From: Actinomadura rubrisoli
Lineage (GTDB): Bacteria > Actinomycetota > Actinomycetes > Streptosporangiales > Streptosporangiaceae
DNA: 46,313 nt
Direction of reading: 5' to 3'
NCBI RefSeq assembly: GCF_004349215.1
Contig: NZ_SMKU01000028.1
Span: forward strand, 1 to 46,313
The position numbers and the translations under genes are program-made. Shown here piece by piece: positions 15,326 through 25,331 of this stretch (positions are counted from its first letter, which is position 1; every line of letters begins with the position of its first letter). The notes beneath the pieces were generated by a model. It did not search any database, had not been told where the DNA came from, and worked only from the letters and a program-made list of their open reading frames with translations.

Positions 15326-16069
15326 TCAGGCCGTGAAGACCCGGTCCAGGAGGTCGCGGTAGCCGCGGAGCGCCAGGCGCAGGCGCTCGGTGTCGGGGCG
15401 GTCGCCCTTGCCGTTCCCGAGGGGCTCCGACAGGGTCCGCCGATGGGCGGCGACGGCCTGGACGAGTGCGTCGGCGGCCTCGGCGGTGAGCTCGTCGGCC
15501 TTGCGGACGGCCTCGCCCGGGTCGTCCACGAACCCGGCCTGGACCGCGCGCCAGCGCTCCCTGAACCGCTCGGCCTCGGCGGCCTTCAGCAACCGCTCGT
15601 GGAGCGCGCCGAGGTCCGGTCCGCTCCCGGCTCCGCCGGGGCTCGCGGCCGCGTCTGCGGCACCGGGCTTGCCGCCGCCGCCAGGCGCGGTGCCGGTACT
15701 GGGCGCGGTGCCGGTGCCGGGCGCGGTGCCCGTGCCGGGCGCGTTTCCGATTTCCGGTGCGGCGCCCGTCCCGGGGGCGGTGCCCTTCGCGTCGCCGGTG
15801 TCCCGGGGGCCGCCGGTGGTGCCCGGCGGGCTCGGGAAGCCGGTGGCGACCTCGCCCTTGGCGAGTCCCGGCGAGGTGATCCGGTCGGGTGCGGTGTCCG
15901 GCTCGGGCTCGGGCCCGCCGCCGGTGCCGGGGGCCTTCGGCGGGGGACCGGCGACGCGGGTGTCGCCGGCGACGCCGGGATCGGCGGTCCCCGCGGCCCG
16001 GGCGCGCTCGTCCGGGGCCGGCCCCGGCCCGGCGGCGGCTGTCCGGTCGTCCGGTGGCCTGTGCTCCAT
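15326..16069 (-). CDS. Uncharacterised Pro/Gly-rich protein, paralogue of the next gene
   Basis: A 247-residue protein of unknown function. Residues 1-150 are disordered and rich in Pro, Gly, Ala and Thr, with tandem GTGTAP hexapeptides encoded by 18-bp DNA repeats. The C-terminal about 95 residues are helical (FRERWRAVQAGFVDDPGEAV...ADEL...LRGYRDLLDRVF) and align with the C-terminal domain of the upstream neighbour: shared R-E-x-W-x-x-V-Q-x-x-F-V-D-x-P, A-V-x-x-A-D-x-L and Y-R-x-L. No membrane segment is present. The six-base gap to the upstream gene indicates one operon. The two may form a complex through the shared domain; this is inference. Confidence 0.8.
   Translation of the reverse strand: MEHRPPDDRTAAAGPGPAPDERARAAGTADPGVAGDTRVAGPPPKAPGTGGGPEPEPDTAPDRITSPGLAKGEVATGFPSPPGTTGGPRDTGDAKGTAPGTGAAPEIGNAPGTGTAPGTGTAPSTGTAPGGGGKPGAADAAASPGGAGSGPDLGALHERLLKAAEAERFRERWRAVQAGFVDDPGEAVRKADELTAEAADALVQAVAAHRRTLSEPLGNGKGDRPDTERLRLALRGYRDLLDRVFTA
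15684..15737. repeat. 18-bp coding tandem repeat (GTGTAP units)
   Basis: Three near-identical 18-bp units (15684-15701, 15702-15719, 15720-15737; consensus GGCGCGGTGCCGGTGCCG) encode the hexapeptide GTGTAP or STGTAP on the minus strand. Degenerate copies continue on both sides. Such in-frame repeats allow length variation of the disordered linker. Confidence 0.8.
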
Positions 16070-16075
16070 CAGGGG

Positions 16076-16633
16076 TCAGCTCCTCGGGGTCTGCTCGGCG
16101 GCGTCCCGCGCCGGGACGGACAGGAGCTCCTCGAAGAGCGCCCGGTAGTGCACCATGGCCTGCCGCAGCTCCTCCGTGGAAGCCTGCTTGCCCTGCGCGC
16201 GGGCGCTGATGTCGTGGGCGTCCCGGTAGTGCTCCAGGGTGCGGCCGTGCTCCACCGACAGGTGGGCGGCCTTCTCTTCGAAGCCGCGCGTCGGGTAGCC
16301 GCGCTCGCCCATCACCACGGTGACGAGCCCGTCGGCCTGCTCGACGGCCGCCTCCGGGGCGTCGACGAACCGCTCCTGGACGCGGACCCACTGCTCGCGG
16401 TACTGCTCGCGCTGCTGCGGTTCGAGGTCGCGCAGTTCGAGTTCCTGGTGGCGCTCCTCGCGGGAGAGGAGCTCGCGCTCGGCGGCGGCGCGGCCGCCCT
16501 GGCTCTCCAGTGCCCGGTCGTACTCGGGGCCGAACCGCCGCTTGAGCCGCCGCGTCCGCGCCTGGGTCCACGCCAGGTACGCGACAGCGGCGACGATGAC
16601 GACGGCGATGACGACCATGATGACGGTCGACAT
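16076..16633 (-). CDS. Membrane-anchored helical protein of unknown function
   Basis: A 185-residue protein with one N-terminal transmembrane helix (VIMVVIAVVIVAAVAYLAW) followed by a basic stop-transfer stretch (QARTRRLKRRFG). A charged coiled region (about residues 40-80) precedes a domain (QYREQWVRVQERFVDAPEAAVEQADGL...MVHYRALFEELL) shared with its downstream neighbour. I recall this domain as widespread in actinobacterial hypothetical proteins, with no known role. The positive residues after the helix suggest a cytoplasmic C-terminus. GGAGGA lies six bases before the ATG. It is the first gene of a two-gene operon ending at the hairpin near 15.3 kb. Confidence 0.82.
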   Translation of the reverse strand: MSTVIMVVIAVVIVAAVAYLAWTQARTRRLKRRFGPEYDRALESQGGRAAAERELLSREERHQELELRDLEPQQREQYREQWVRVQERFVDAPEAAVEQADGLVTVVMGERGYPTRGFEEKAAHLSVEHGRTLEHYRDAHDISARAQGKQASTEELRQAMVHYRALFEELLSVPARDAAEQTPRS

Positions 16634-16738
16634 TGTCTGTCCTCCAACGTGCGTCGGATTGAATGCATCGCCGATGCCCGGAGAAAGACGGTCGAAACGA
16701 GCCGCCGGGCTAGGCGCGCCCGGAGGCCGGGGCGCCTG

Positions 16739-18805
16739 TCAACCCTTGGGAGGGAAGGAGCAGACGAGCATCCTGATGCGCTTGCGCTCGGTCCATCCGG
16801 CCGCGTCCAGGAGGGCGATCCCGCGCCTGTCCCAGGGCAGCGTGCACGCGACGGTGACGCCCACCCGGCCCAGCGCCCGCCGGAACTCCTCCAGGCCGGG
16901 CTTGCGGCTGCGGGGCCCCCGCACCGCGGCGTTCAGCAGCCGCCGGTCCTCGATGAACTCCGGCGGCGCGGGGACCAGCGACAGGTAGTGGTGGTTGGGG
17001 CTCACCGCGTGCACGTCGGCCGACAGCATCGGCACGATCCGCATGAAGGCGATCGGCATCAGCGCCACGCCGTCCGGCCCGGCCGCCCGGACCACCGCCC
17101 GCGTGGTGCCGATCTGCTCGGCGGGGGCCTTCCAGGAGGGACGCGACGCGACGTAGGAGCCGTTCTTCTCCGACCACACCGGCGTACCGCCGGCCACCAG
17201 CGCGACGGCGAGGGCGGCGGCGGGCGCGGCGGCCGCGAGGAGGCGCACGGCCCCCGCCCGTCCGGCGTCCCGGACCAGTGCCGTCACCGGGACCGCGGCG
17301 AGCAGGCCCACCAGGGCGGGCGCGGGCACGATCCACATCGTCCGCCACAGCACCTGCCCGACGTCGGTGGCGTCCCTGATGCCCTCCAGGACCCCTGGCA
17401 GGACGAGCAGGGTCAGCAGCGCGGCTACGCCGGTGAGGATCAGCGCGGGGACGCCGCGCCGGGCCGTCCAGGGCGAGAGCCACAGCGCGCACCCCCCGAG
17501 GACGCCGAGCGTGGAGTGGAGCAGCACCCACTGGAAGCTGACGGGCCCGTCGTGGAAGCTGCCGTGGATGGTCGTGTCGCTCTCCATCATCATGACGCCC
17601 AGGCCCGCCGCGATCGGGTAGGCCGCCACGACGCACGCGGCCAGCCCGGTCGCGACCCGCCCGGCCGCGATCAGCGGGACGGCGGCGGCCGCGGCGATCA
17701 GCGGGACGACGAACGCCGACGACGACGTCAGCCCGGCCGCCGCGATCCCGGCCGCGGCGAGCAGGGCGAGGTCCTGGCGCGACCTGCGCTCGGCCCAGCG
17801 GGTCAGGTAGACGTACATCAGCGGGATCAGCGCCGACACCAGCACGGCCTTGCCCTGCCACATGCGCAGCAGGTGGAACGAGCCGAGCGACGCGCGGTCC
17901 TCGCCCGACCACAGCAGGTACAGGGCGCCCACCGCGAAGCAGGCGGCGGCGTGGCGCGGCGCCCAGGCCCGGATCAGCCGCCACAGCGACCAGATCGCCA
18001 GGAACGTCGCCGCGGGCAGCACCGCGTACCACAGGAAGGAGGACGCGGGCACGCCGAGCATCCGGGCGAGGGCGCCGACGAGCACCTCGATCGACGCCAC
18101 CGGCGGCTCCCCGGCGATCGCGTCCGTCTTCCCGGAGGTGAACATGACGTCCCGGAGCGGGATGCGGCCCGTCGCGGCCGTGGCGACCGAGCGTGACACG
18201 AAGTAGGCGTCGTCGGCGTCGGTGTTGACGATGAACAGCGACGCCACGGCGAACCCGGCGCCGGTGAGGAGCGCCAGCGGCGTCCCCCAGCGCAGGTCCC
18301 GCTCGTCCGCCTCCCCGGAGGGCTCGTCCGCCCCGTCCCCGGGCTCCCCCTCCGGGCCGGACGGGGCGCGGCGGCGCAGGAGCCAGGCGGCGGACGCCGC
18401 GACGCTCACCAGCCCCGGCGCCCACGCGCACCACCACGGGACCCCGGACGGGTGCAGGCCCGCGCACGTCCCCGCCGCGAGGCCCGCCGCCACCGCCACC
18501 GCGGCCAGTGCGCGCGGCGGCGCCCCGGCGGCCCGGACCCGGCGATCGGGCCAAAGCGGCCTGCCGTCCCGCCACAGGCCCCGCCGCGCCACGAGCACGG
18601 CGAGCACGGCCGCCGGCACCAGCCAGGCGGCCAGCAGGACCGCGGTGGGCGGCCGGAGCAGCAGGCCGAGATGGTAGACGAGGGTCCACGCGGCGAACAG
18701 CAGCACGGCGCCGTCGCCGACCCCGTCCATGATGCGCGTCGTGCGCGATGCCCCCGTCAGACCGCCGTCCCTCGTCTCAGTGGAACGATCCCGAAGTTGG
18801 ATCAT
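16739..18805 (-). CDS. Large polytopic membrane protein (DUF6077/GT-C-like)
   Basis: A 688-residue integral membrane protein with about 12-14 hydrophobic helices and a C-terminal soluble portion. An early loop has NTDADDAYFVSR, whose acidic D-A-D-D resembles the catalytic loop of GT-C glycosyltransferases that use lipid-linked sugars. The soluble tail (PNHHYLSLVPAPPEFIEDRRLL, TVACTLPWDRRGIALLDAAGW) matches actinobacterial DUF6077 proteins as I recall them. A cell-envelope glycan role is plausible but unproven. The start at 18805 has GGGGGA about six bases upstream; GTG 18877 and ATG 18730 are alternatives. Confidence 0.8.
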   Translation of the reverse strand: MIQLRDRSTETRDGGLTGASRTTRIMDGVGDGAVLLFAAWTLVYHLGLLLRPPTAVLLAAWLVPAAVLAVLVARRGLWRDGRPLWPDRRVRAAGAPPRALAAVAVAAGLAAGTCAGLHPSGVPWWCAWAPGLVSVAASAAWLLRRRAPSGPEGEPGDGADEPSGEADERDLRWGTPLALLTGAGFAVASLFIVNTDADDAYFVSRSVATAATGRIPLRDVMFTSGKTDAIAGEPPVASIEVLVGALARMLGVPASSFLWYAVLPAATFLAIWSLWRLIRAWAPRHAAACFAVGALYLLWSGEDRASLGSFHLLRMWQGKAVLVSALIPLMYVYLTRWAERRSRQDLALLAAAGIAAAGLTSSSAFVVPLIAAAAAVPLIAAGRVATGLAACVVAAYPIAAGLGVMMMESDTTIHGSFHDGPVSFQWVLLHSTLGVLGGCALWLSPWTARRGVPALILTGVAALLTLLVLPGVLEGIRDATDVGQVLWRTMWIVPAPALVGLLAAVPVTALVRDAGRAGAVRLLAAAAPAAALAVALVAGGTPVWSEKNGSYVASRPSWKAPAEQIGTTRAVVRAAGPDGVALMPIAFMRIVPMLSADVHAVSPNHHYLSLVPAPPEFIEDRRLLNAAVRGPRSRKPGLEEFRRALGRVGVTVACTLPWDRRGIALLDAAGWTERKRIRMLVCSFPPKG

Positions 18806-19094
18806 CCGATTCCCCCAGTGCGCGCGTGTGCTCTCACCGTCCTCTGCCGGCGGGGGTGGCCGAGTGTCCGGAGGCACGGTGCTGTTTAGTGATCTTGTTC
18901 TTTACGACGCCCCGGCGGCCCGGGGAGTTCACAGGCTCCGCCAAGAAGTTGATCTTTGCTGGCGTACCCGGAGTCCGCCCCTCGATGCCACAAGTCACGA
19001 TTTACTGCGCCATATCCGATCTGCATGTTCTGATGGAGCGGTACGAAAACCCTATGTGCCCGGTGCGGGTGCGCGCGATGGGAAGTGATGCGCG

Positions 19095-19565
19095 GTGCGC
19101 CATGCGTTCGGCCTCGTCCTCGGCGTCGTGCTGACCCCCGCGCTGCTCTACGGCGCGGCCTGGGGCTACGTGCAGGCGGGCCAGTCCTTCGACGGGTCCG
19201 GGCAGGAGATCACCGACCGCACCCGCATCTACGGGGCGTTCGCCCTGCTCGCCGCCGTCGGCCTGGTGATGGGCGTGATCATCGTCGCGCGGTGGGCGTC
19301 GCCGCTGGTCTCGCTCGTCCCCGCGCTGGCGCTGCTCGGGCTCTCCGCCTCCTTCCTGGTCGACCCCGGCCGCGTCCTGGACCTGCCGGGCAAGGTGCCC
19401 CCCTCCGGCGACATGGACTTCGGGCTGCGCATGCTGCTCGGCTCGGGCGTCTACGCGATGATGGGCTTCGCGCTGCTGATGCCGACGTGGGCGCCGCGCC
19501 GCTGGGGCTCCGCCCGCGACGAGGAGGCCGCCGAGCCCGAGTACTACTCCGCCGTGGAGCGCTGA
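19095..19565 (+). CDS. Four-helix membrane protein, uncharacterised
   Basis: A 156-residue inner-membrane protein with about four hydrophobic segments (FGLVLGVVLTPALLYGAAWG; IYGAFALLAAVGLVMGVIIV; PLVSLVPALALLGLSASFLV; MLLGSGVYAMMGFALLM) and an acidic tail ending PEYYSAVER. No catalytic motif is visible and I do not assign a family. GTG at 19095 has GGAAG nine bases upstream. The gap before it (18806-19094) is less G+C-rich than its surroundings and probably holds promoters for both this gene and the divergent membrane protein; I see no clear operator. Confidence 0.8.
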   Translation: MRHAFGLVLGVVLTPALLYGAAWGYVQAGQSFDGSGQEITDRTRIYGAFALLAAVGLVMGVIIVARWASPLVSLVPALALLGLSASFLVDPGRVLDLPGKVPPSGDMDFGLRMLLGSGVYAMMGFALLMPTWAPRRWGSARDEEAAEPEYYSAVER

Positions 19566-19576
19566 GGCGGCGCTGC

Positions 19577-19800
19577 GCGGCCACCACCGCCGCCGCGTTC
19601 GCCGAGCGCGGCAGCCGCAGCCATTGCCGGGGCCCCTCGACCCGCTCGGCCTCGATCCGTCCGGTCGCGGGGCCGTCCAGCGCGACCGGCGGGCCCGGCC
19701 TCGCCAGCTCCACCACCAGCATCCGGTCGGCGCCGACGGTCCGGCGCAGCTCGTCCAGGCCGCCGCCGTCGTAGGCCGGCCGACAGTGATCGATGATCAT
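19577..19800 (-). pseudogene. ABC exporter ATPase, C-terminal remnant
   Basis: About 75 codons from IIDHCRPAYDGGGLDELRR to WLRLPRSANAAAVVAA match the region just after the H-loop in ABC-2-type exporter ATPases, which read like V-I-x-H-G-R-x-x-Y-D-G-x-L-D-x-L-R-R. The Walker A, Walker B and signature regions are gone, and so is the true C-terminus. It is joined in frame to the permease remnant before it. It ends about 12 bp from the stop of the convergent membrane-protein gene. Confidence 0.75.
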
Positions 19801-20091
19801 GAACGCGAGCGGCGCGACGAACGTCACGCCGCGCACGAAGTCCCGGGCGAAGACGGTCATCGGGCACTGCGTCAGGAACGCGCCCCCGTAGGTGAGCGAC
19901 TTGGTCGCGCCGTGGCTCTCGATCGGCACGAACTGCAGGGCGCCCGACAGCACCCACAGCCCGCCGAAGATCGCGGTTCCGGCCGGCACCATGAGCGGGA
20001 CCATCGCCGCCCGCCCCGGCGTCCAGGGCGCCTCCAGTCGCGGCAGCGCGAGGACGAGGACGGTCACCGCCGGGACCAGCTTCCCGAAGCG
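19801..20091 (-). pseudogene. ABC-2 family permease (second subunit), internal remnant
   Basis: The frame reads FGKLVPAVTVLVLALPRLEAPWTPGRAA, then IFGGLWVLSGALQFVPIES, SLTYGGAFLTQ and RGVTFVAPLAF, the central to C-terminal part of the second ABC-2 permease in daunorubicin-like exporters. The expected continuation (N-W-x-P-A-x-Y) is missing because the sequence jumps directly into the ATPase remnant. The N-terminal half is also missing. There is no usable start, so it is non-functional. Confidence 0.75.
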
Positions 20092-20109
20092 CCGCGGCCA
20101 CGGCGAACG

Positions 20110-20443
20110 CGGCCGGCCCGGCGCCGCCCGGCCGGCTGAACGGGAACACCAGCGACCCCGCCAGCAGCGGCGGGCCGCCGCGCAGCGCCAGCGTCCCGGC
20201 CGCGCGCCCGAGGTCGTCGGCCAGCCATCAGCCCTGGAGGCCGACCGGGCGGTGCAGGTCGATCGCCACGTCGCCGTCGCGGATCCGCGTGGCGAGGTCC
20301 AGCCCGCCGAAGATCTGGACGGGTCCGATCAGGGCCTGCGTCAGGAAGCAGAAGGTGACGGCGTCGGCCGCGTCGTACCCGCCGAGCGAGGGGCGCTCAT
20401 GCCAGAGGGCCACCAGCCACCAGACCCACGGAAGGACGCTCAC
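20110..20443 (-). pseudogene. ABC-2 family permease (first subunit), N-terminal remnant with nonsense codon
   Basis: The frame reads LVALWHERPSLGGYDAADAVTF, then FLTQALIGPVQIFGGLDLATRIRDGDVAIDLHRPVGLQG, then a TGA stop at 20228-20230. After the stop the same frame continues as WLADDLGRAAGTLALRGGPPLLAGSLVF. This is the PF06182-type permease N-terminal half; intact relatives have Tyr where the stop lies. The first about 30 residues and the second half are missing, and the downstream remnant is in another frame. Order permease-permease-ATPase is that of an intact operon. Confidence 0.78.
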
Positions 20444-20510
20444 TTGCCGAGAGCCTAGAACCCCGCACGCGGGCGGACAAACCGGACCGCGCCCCCACCG
20501 GCGTCGACGT

Positions 20511-20556
20511 GCGGCGAGCCGCTGTCATGAGGCCCTCCATGACAACGACTCGCCGC
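20511..20556 (-). terminator. Two-tier hairpin after the M1 peptidase gene
   Basis: Outer arms GCGGCGAG/CTCGCCGC (20511-20518, 20549-20556) enclose a symmetric 4/4 internal loop and inner arms TGTCATG/CATGACA (20523-20529, 20538-20544). It starts 18 bp beyond the M1 peptidase stop on the minus strand and is the likely terminator. Confidence 0.65.
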
Positions 20557-20573
20557 GAGCGAACGAGGGAAGG

Positions 20574-22085
<1,512 letters not shown>

Positions 22086-22237
22086 TTGAGGATCCTCTCC
22101 CTTGAGTGATCACAAGCGTGCTTACATTGCCCGCATTGCCAGGAGATGTCGAGACATGTGCCGAATGTGGCCGCGGGTGTCCGCAGGTGCGGGCGGGTAC
22201 GGCGTGCCGGATCGGGCTCCCGGACGGACGCGCGCCA

Positions 22238-22273
22238 GAAGGCCCCCGCGGGTGTAGGGACGCGGGGGCCTTC
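22238..22273 (-). terminator. Terminator hairpin downstream of aceA
   Basis: A perfect 13-bp stem (22238-22250 with 22261-22273) with a ten-base loop starts 50 bp beyond the aceA stop. No U-tract follows. The rest of the 22086-22323 gap holds the promoter side of the M1 peptidase gene; I see no clear operator there. Confidence 0.7.
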
Positions 22274-22323
22274 GGTGTGAGGGGAGGAATGGCCTGGAAA
22301 GATCGGTGCGGATCAGGTGCGGG

Positions 22324-23607
22324 TCAGTGGAACTGGCCCTCTTCGGTGGAGCCCTTCAGCGCCGTGGTGGACGAGTCGGGCGCGATCGCGGTGCTGACCA
22401 GGTCGAAGTAGCCGGTTCCGGCCTCGCGCTGGTGCTTGACCGCGGTGAAGCCCTTCTCGGCCGCCGCGAACTCGCGCTCCTGGAGCTCGACGTAGGCCGT
22501 CATGCCCTCGCGGGCGTAGCCGTGGGCCAGGTCGAACATGCCGTAGTTGAGCGCGTGGAAGCCCGCCAGGGTGATGAACTGGAACGTGAAGCCCATGTGG
22601 CCGAGCTCGCGCTGGAACTTGGCGATGGTCGCCTCGTCCAGGTGCGCCTTCCAGTTGAAGGACGGCGAGCAGTTGTAGGCCAGCATCTGATCCGGGTACT
22701 CGGCCTTGACGGCCTCGGCGAACCTGCGGGCCTGCTCTAGGTCCGGGGTGCCGGTCTCCATCCAGATGAGGTCGGAGTAGGGCGCGTAGGCCCTGGCGCG
22801 GGCGATGCAGGGCTCGATGCCGTTGCGGACGCGGTAGAAGCCCTCGGCGGTGCGCTCGCCGGTGGTGAACTCGCGGTCGCGCTCGTCCACGTCCGTCGTG
22901 ATCAGGGTCGCGGCCTCGGCGTCGGTCCGCGCGATGATCACTGACGGCACGCCGGCGACGTCGGCCGCGAGGCGGGCGGTGTTCAGCGTCTTGATGTGCT
23001 GCGAGGTCGGGATCAGCACCTTGCCGCCGAGGTGGCCGCACTTCTTCTCGGAGGCCAGCTGGTCCTCCCAGTGCACGCCCGCGGCGCCCGCGGCGATCAT
23101 GCCCTTCATCAGCTCGAAGGCGTTCAGTACGCCGCCGAAGCCCGCCTCGGCGTCGGCCACGATCGGCGCGAGGAAGTGCGTGTCGCCCTCGCCCTCGGCC
23201 CACTGGACCTGGTCGGCGCGCAGCAGCGCGTTGTTGATGCGCCGCACGACGGCCGGGACCGAGTTGGCCGGGTAGATGCTCTGGTCGGGGTAGGTCTGGC
23301 CCGCGAGGTTGGCGTCGGCCGCGACCTGCCAGCCGGACAGGTAGATGGCCTTGAGGCCGGCCTTCACCTGCTGGACGGCCTGGAGCCCGGTCAGCGCGCC
23401 GAGCGCGTGGACGTAGTCCTCCTCGTGCAGGAGCCGCCAGAGCCGCTCGGCGCCGAGGCGGGCGAGCGTGTGCTCCTCCTGGACCGAGCCGCGGATCCGC
23501 ACGACGTCCTCGGCCGTGTAGGTCCGCTCGATGCCCTTCCAGCGGTCGTCGGTGTCCCACTGCCGCCGCAGCTCCTCAGCTGCGCCCTTGAGGCGACTGT
23601 CGCTCAT
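22324..23607 (-). CDS. aceA: Isocitrate lyase
   Basis: A 427-residue isocitrate lyase, the first enzyme of the glyoxylate shunt, which cleaves isocitrate to glyoxylate and succinate. The catalytic signature KKCGHLGGK is at residues 188-196 (Cys190 active). [28 protein letters not shown] and NCSPSFNWK are all intact. The length equals the short actinobacterial/proteobacterial class. AGAAGGG precedes ATG 23607. The gene is divergent from the ramB-like regulator, the arrangement known for icl1/ramB in mycobacteria, so acetate- or fatty-acid-responsive control is likely. Confidence 0.97.
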   Translation of the reverse strand: MSDSRLKGAAEELRRQWDTDDRWKGIERTYTAEDVVRIRGSVQEEHTLARLGAERLWRLLHEEDYVHALGALTGLQAVQQVKAGLKAIYLSGWQVAADANLAGQTYPDQSIYPANSVPAVVRRINNALLRADQVQWAEGEGDTHFLAPIVADAEAGFGGVLNAFELMKGMIAAGAAGVHWEDQLASEKKCGHLGGKVLIPTSQHIKTLNTARLAADVAGVPSVIIARTDAEAATLITTDVDERDREFTTGERTAEGFYRVRNGIEPCIARARAYAPYSDLIWMETGTPDLEQARRFAEAVKAEYPDQMLAYNCSPSFNWKAHLDEATIAKFQRELGHMGFTFQFITLAGFHALNYGMFDLAHGYAREGMTAYVELQEREFAAAEKGFTAVKHQREAGTGYFDLVSTAIAPDSSTTALKGSTEEGQFH

Positions 23608-23693
23608 GTCGTGCCCTTCTGTGTCGTCCCCTGGGTGCTTGGACCTGACTATGCCCCGCCCGCGGGCGCCGTTGAACTCGCGGGTAACAGAAG

Positions 23694-23716
23694 AATTGCG
23701 AAATTTCCGCTATTAT
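23694..23716 (+). promoter_or_regulatory. ramB promoter with -10 TATTAT and candidate RamB site
   Basis: TATTAT at 23711-23716 is an excellent -10 hexamer whose expected +1 falls on the GTG start at 23723, implying a leaderless transcript. Just upstream, AATTGCGAAATT (23694-23705) resembles the TTTGCAAA-type core of corynebacterial RamB boxes as I recall it. The stretch is AT-rich against its surroundings. Autoregulation and shared control of aceA are inference. Confidence 0.55.
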
Positions 23717-23722
23717 GAAGCG

Positions 23723-25192
23723 GTGACGACCTTGCGGCCAGAAGAACCCCTCATCTTGACGAGCGACGTGGATCTCGTCACCTTCGGGCAGCGGCTCCGC
23801 CATCTCCGGCGGGGCCGCGGCATGACGCTGGCGGACCTGGGCGCGCGCGTCGGGCGCGCGCCGTCCCAGCTCTCCCTGCTGGAGAACGGCCGGCGCGAGC
23901 CCAAGCTGTCGCTGCTGCAGTCCCTCGCCGCCGCGCTGGAGTGCCCGGTCGAGGAGCTGCTGCGCCGCCAGCCGCCGAGCCGCCGCGCGCAGCTGGAGAT
24001 CCAGCTGGAGGAGGCGCAGCGCGACCCGCTCTACGCCGCGCTCGGGCTCTCGCACCTCAAGGTCGGCAAGCGGATGCCGAACGAGGTGATCGAGCACATC
24101 CTGGCGCTGTACGGGGAGCTGAGGCGCAGCCGCACCAAGCCCACCGCGAGCCCGGAGGAGGCCCGCAAGGCCAACGCCGAGCTGCGCCGCCAGATGCACG
24201 AGCGCGGCAACCACTTCCCCGAGATCGAGACGATCGCCGCCCAGGCGCTGGACTCCGTCGGCTACCGGGGCGGCGCGGTGTCGCAGGGCGTGCTGATGAC
24301 GCTCGTCGGCCACTTCGGCTTCGGCCTGCGGTACGTCCAGGACCTGCCGCGCTCCGTCCGGTCGATCACCGACCTGCGCAACCGGCGGATCTACCTGGAG
24401 CGCGAGCAGCTCGGCATGCACACCCCGCGCACGATCCTGCTGCAGACCCTGGGGCACATCGCGCTGGACCACGACCAGCCCCGCGACTTCGCCGACTTCC
24501 TGCGCCAGCGCGTCGAGGCGAACTACTTCGGCGCCGCGATCCTGATGCCCGAGCGCAGCGTCGTGCCGTTCCTCCAGGAGGCCAAGGCCGCCCGGGAACT
24601 GTCGGTGGAGGACCTGGCCGACGTGTTCTCGGTCTCCTACGAGATGGCGGCGCACCGGTTCACCAACGTCGCGACCCACCACCTCGGCCTGGAGCTGCAC
24701 TTCACCAAGAACGACGAGAACGGCACGATCTACAAGGCCTACACCAACGACGGCCTCGCCTTTCCGCAGGACGAGGACGGCGCGATCGAGGGCCAGCGGA
24801 TGTGCCGGCAGTGGGCCGGGCGGCACGTGTTCGGCGCCGAGGACCGCTTCTCGGTCTACTACCAGTACACCGACACGCCCAACGGGACGTACTGGTGCCT
24901 GTCGCACATCGACCCGAGCCACGAGCGCGACTTCGCGATCACGCTGGGCGTCCGGTTCGAGGACTCGCGCTGGTTCCGCGGACGCGAGACGACCCGGCGG
25001 GTCAAGTCGGCCTGCCCGGACGGCGACTGTTGCCGGCGGCCCCCCAAGGCCCTGTCCGACCGGTGGGAGGGCATGGCCTGGCCGTCCGCCCGCGCGCACT
25101 CCCACGTCCTGTCCGTCCTGCCGCCCGGCGCGTTCCCGGGCGTGGACGAGGCGGACGTCTACGCATTCCTGGACAAGCACGCCGCCGAATGA
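23723..25192 (+). CDS. ramB: RamB-type regulator of acetate/glyoxylate metabolism (XRE + ImmA/IrrE-like + DUF2083)
   Basis: A 489-residue regulator. An N-terminal XRE HTH (FGQRLRHLRRGRGMTLADLG...QLSLLENGRREP, residues about 20-70) is followed by a linker and a degenerate ImmA/IrrE-like domain. LGHIALDH stands where HExxH would be, with EANYFGAAILMP after it. A C-terminal DUF2083 domain has a Cys cluster (ACPDGDCC). This matches the RamB/ScfR family, which senses acyl-CoA-type metabolites and controls icl and acetate genes. GTG 23723 lacks a ribosome-binding site and fits leaderless translation. The open frame further upstream crosses the aceA promoter and is not real. Confidence 0.88.
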   Translation: MTTLRPEEPLILTSDVDLVTFGQRLRHLRRGRGMTLADLGARVGRAPSQLSLLENGRREPKLSLLQSLAAALECPVEELLRRQPPSRRAQLEIQLEEAQRDPLYAALGLSHLKVGKRMPNEVIEHILALYGELRRSRTKPTASPEEARKANAELRRQMHERGNHFPEIETIAAQALDSVGYRGGAVSQGVLMTLVGHFGFGLRYVQDLPRSVRSITDLRNRRIYLEREQLGMHTPRTILLQTLGHIALDHDQPRDFADFLRQRVEANYFGAAILMPERSVVPFLQEAKAARELSVEDLADVFSVSYEMAAHRFTNVATHHLGLELHFTKNDENGTIYKAYTNDGLAFPQDEDGAIEGQRMCRQWAGRHVFGAEDRFSVYYQYTDTPNGTYWCLSHIDPSHERDFAITLGVRFEDSRWFRGRETTRRVKSACPDGDCCRRPPKALSDRWEGMAWPSARAHSHVLSVLPPGAFPGVDEADVYAFLDKHAAE

Positions 25193-25331
25193 CGGACGTG
25201 TTGTGGCCGTGTTAACTCTTCGGGTCGGCCGGGCCCGGTCCGTGTCGGCGGCGGGTGCTCAGGGCGCCGGTGGCGTTTCCTGGGACGAGTCGCCTCGGTC
25301 CGGGGGCGGCTCCGGTCGGGAGGGGAAGTGC

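Noticed and set aside
19577..20443. Insertion sequence or recombination scar as cause of the ABC-gene loss
   Set aside because: I find no terminal inverted repeats, target duplications or transposase fragments; simple internal deletions explain the remnants.
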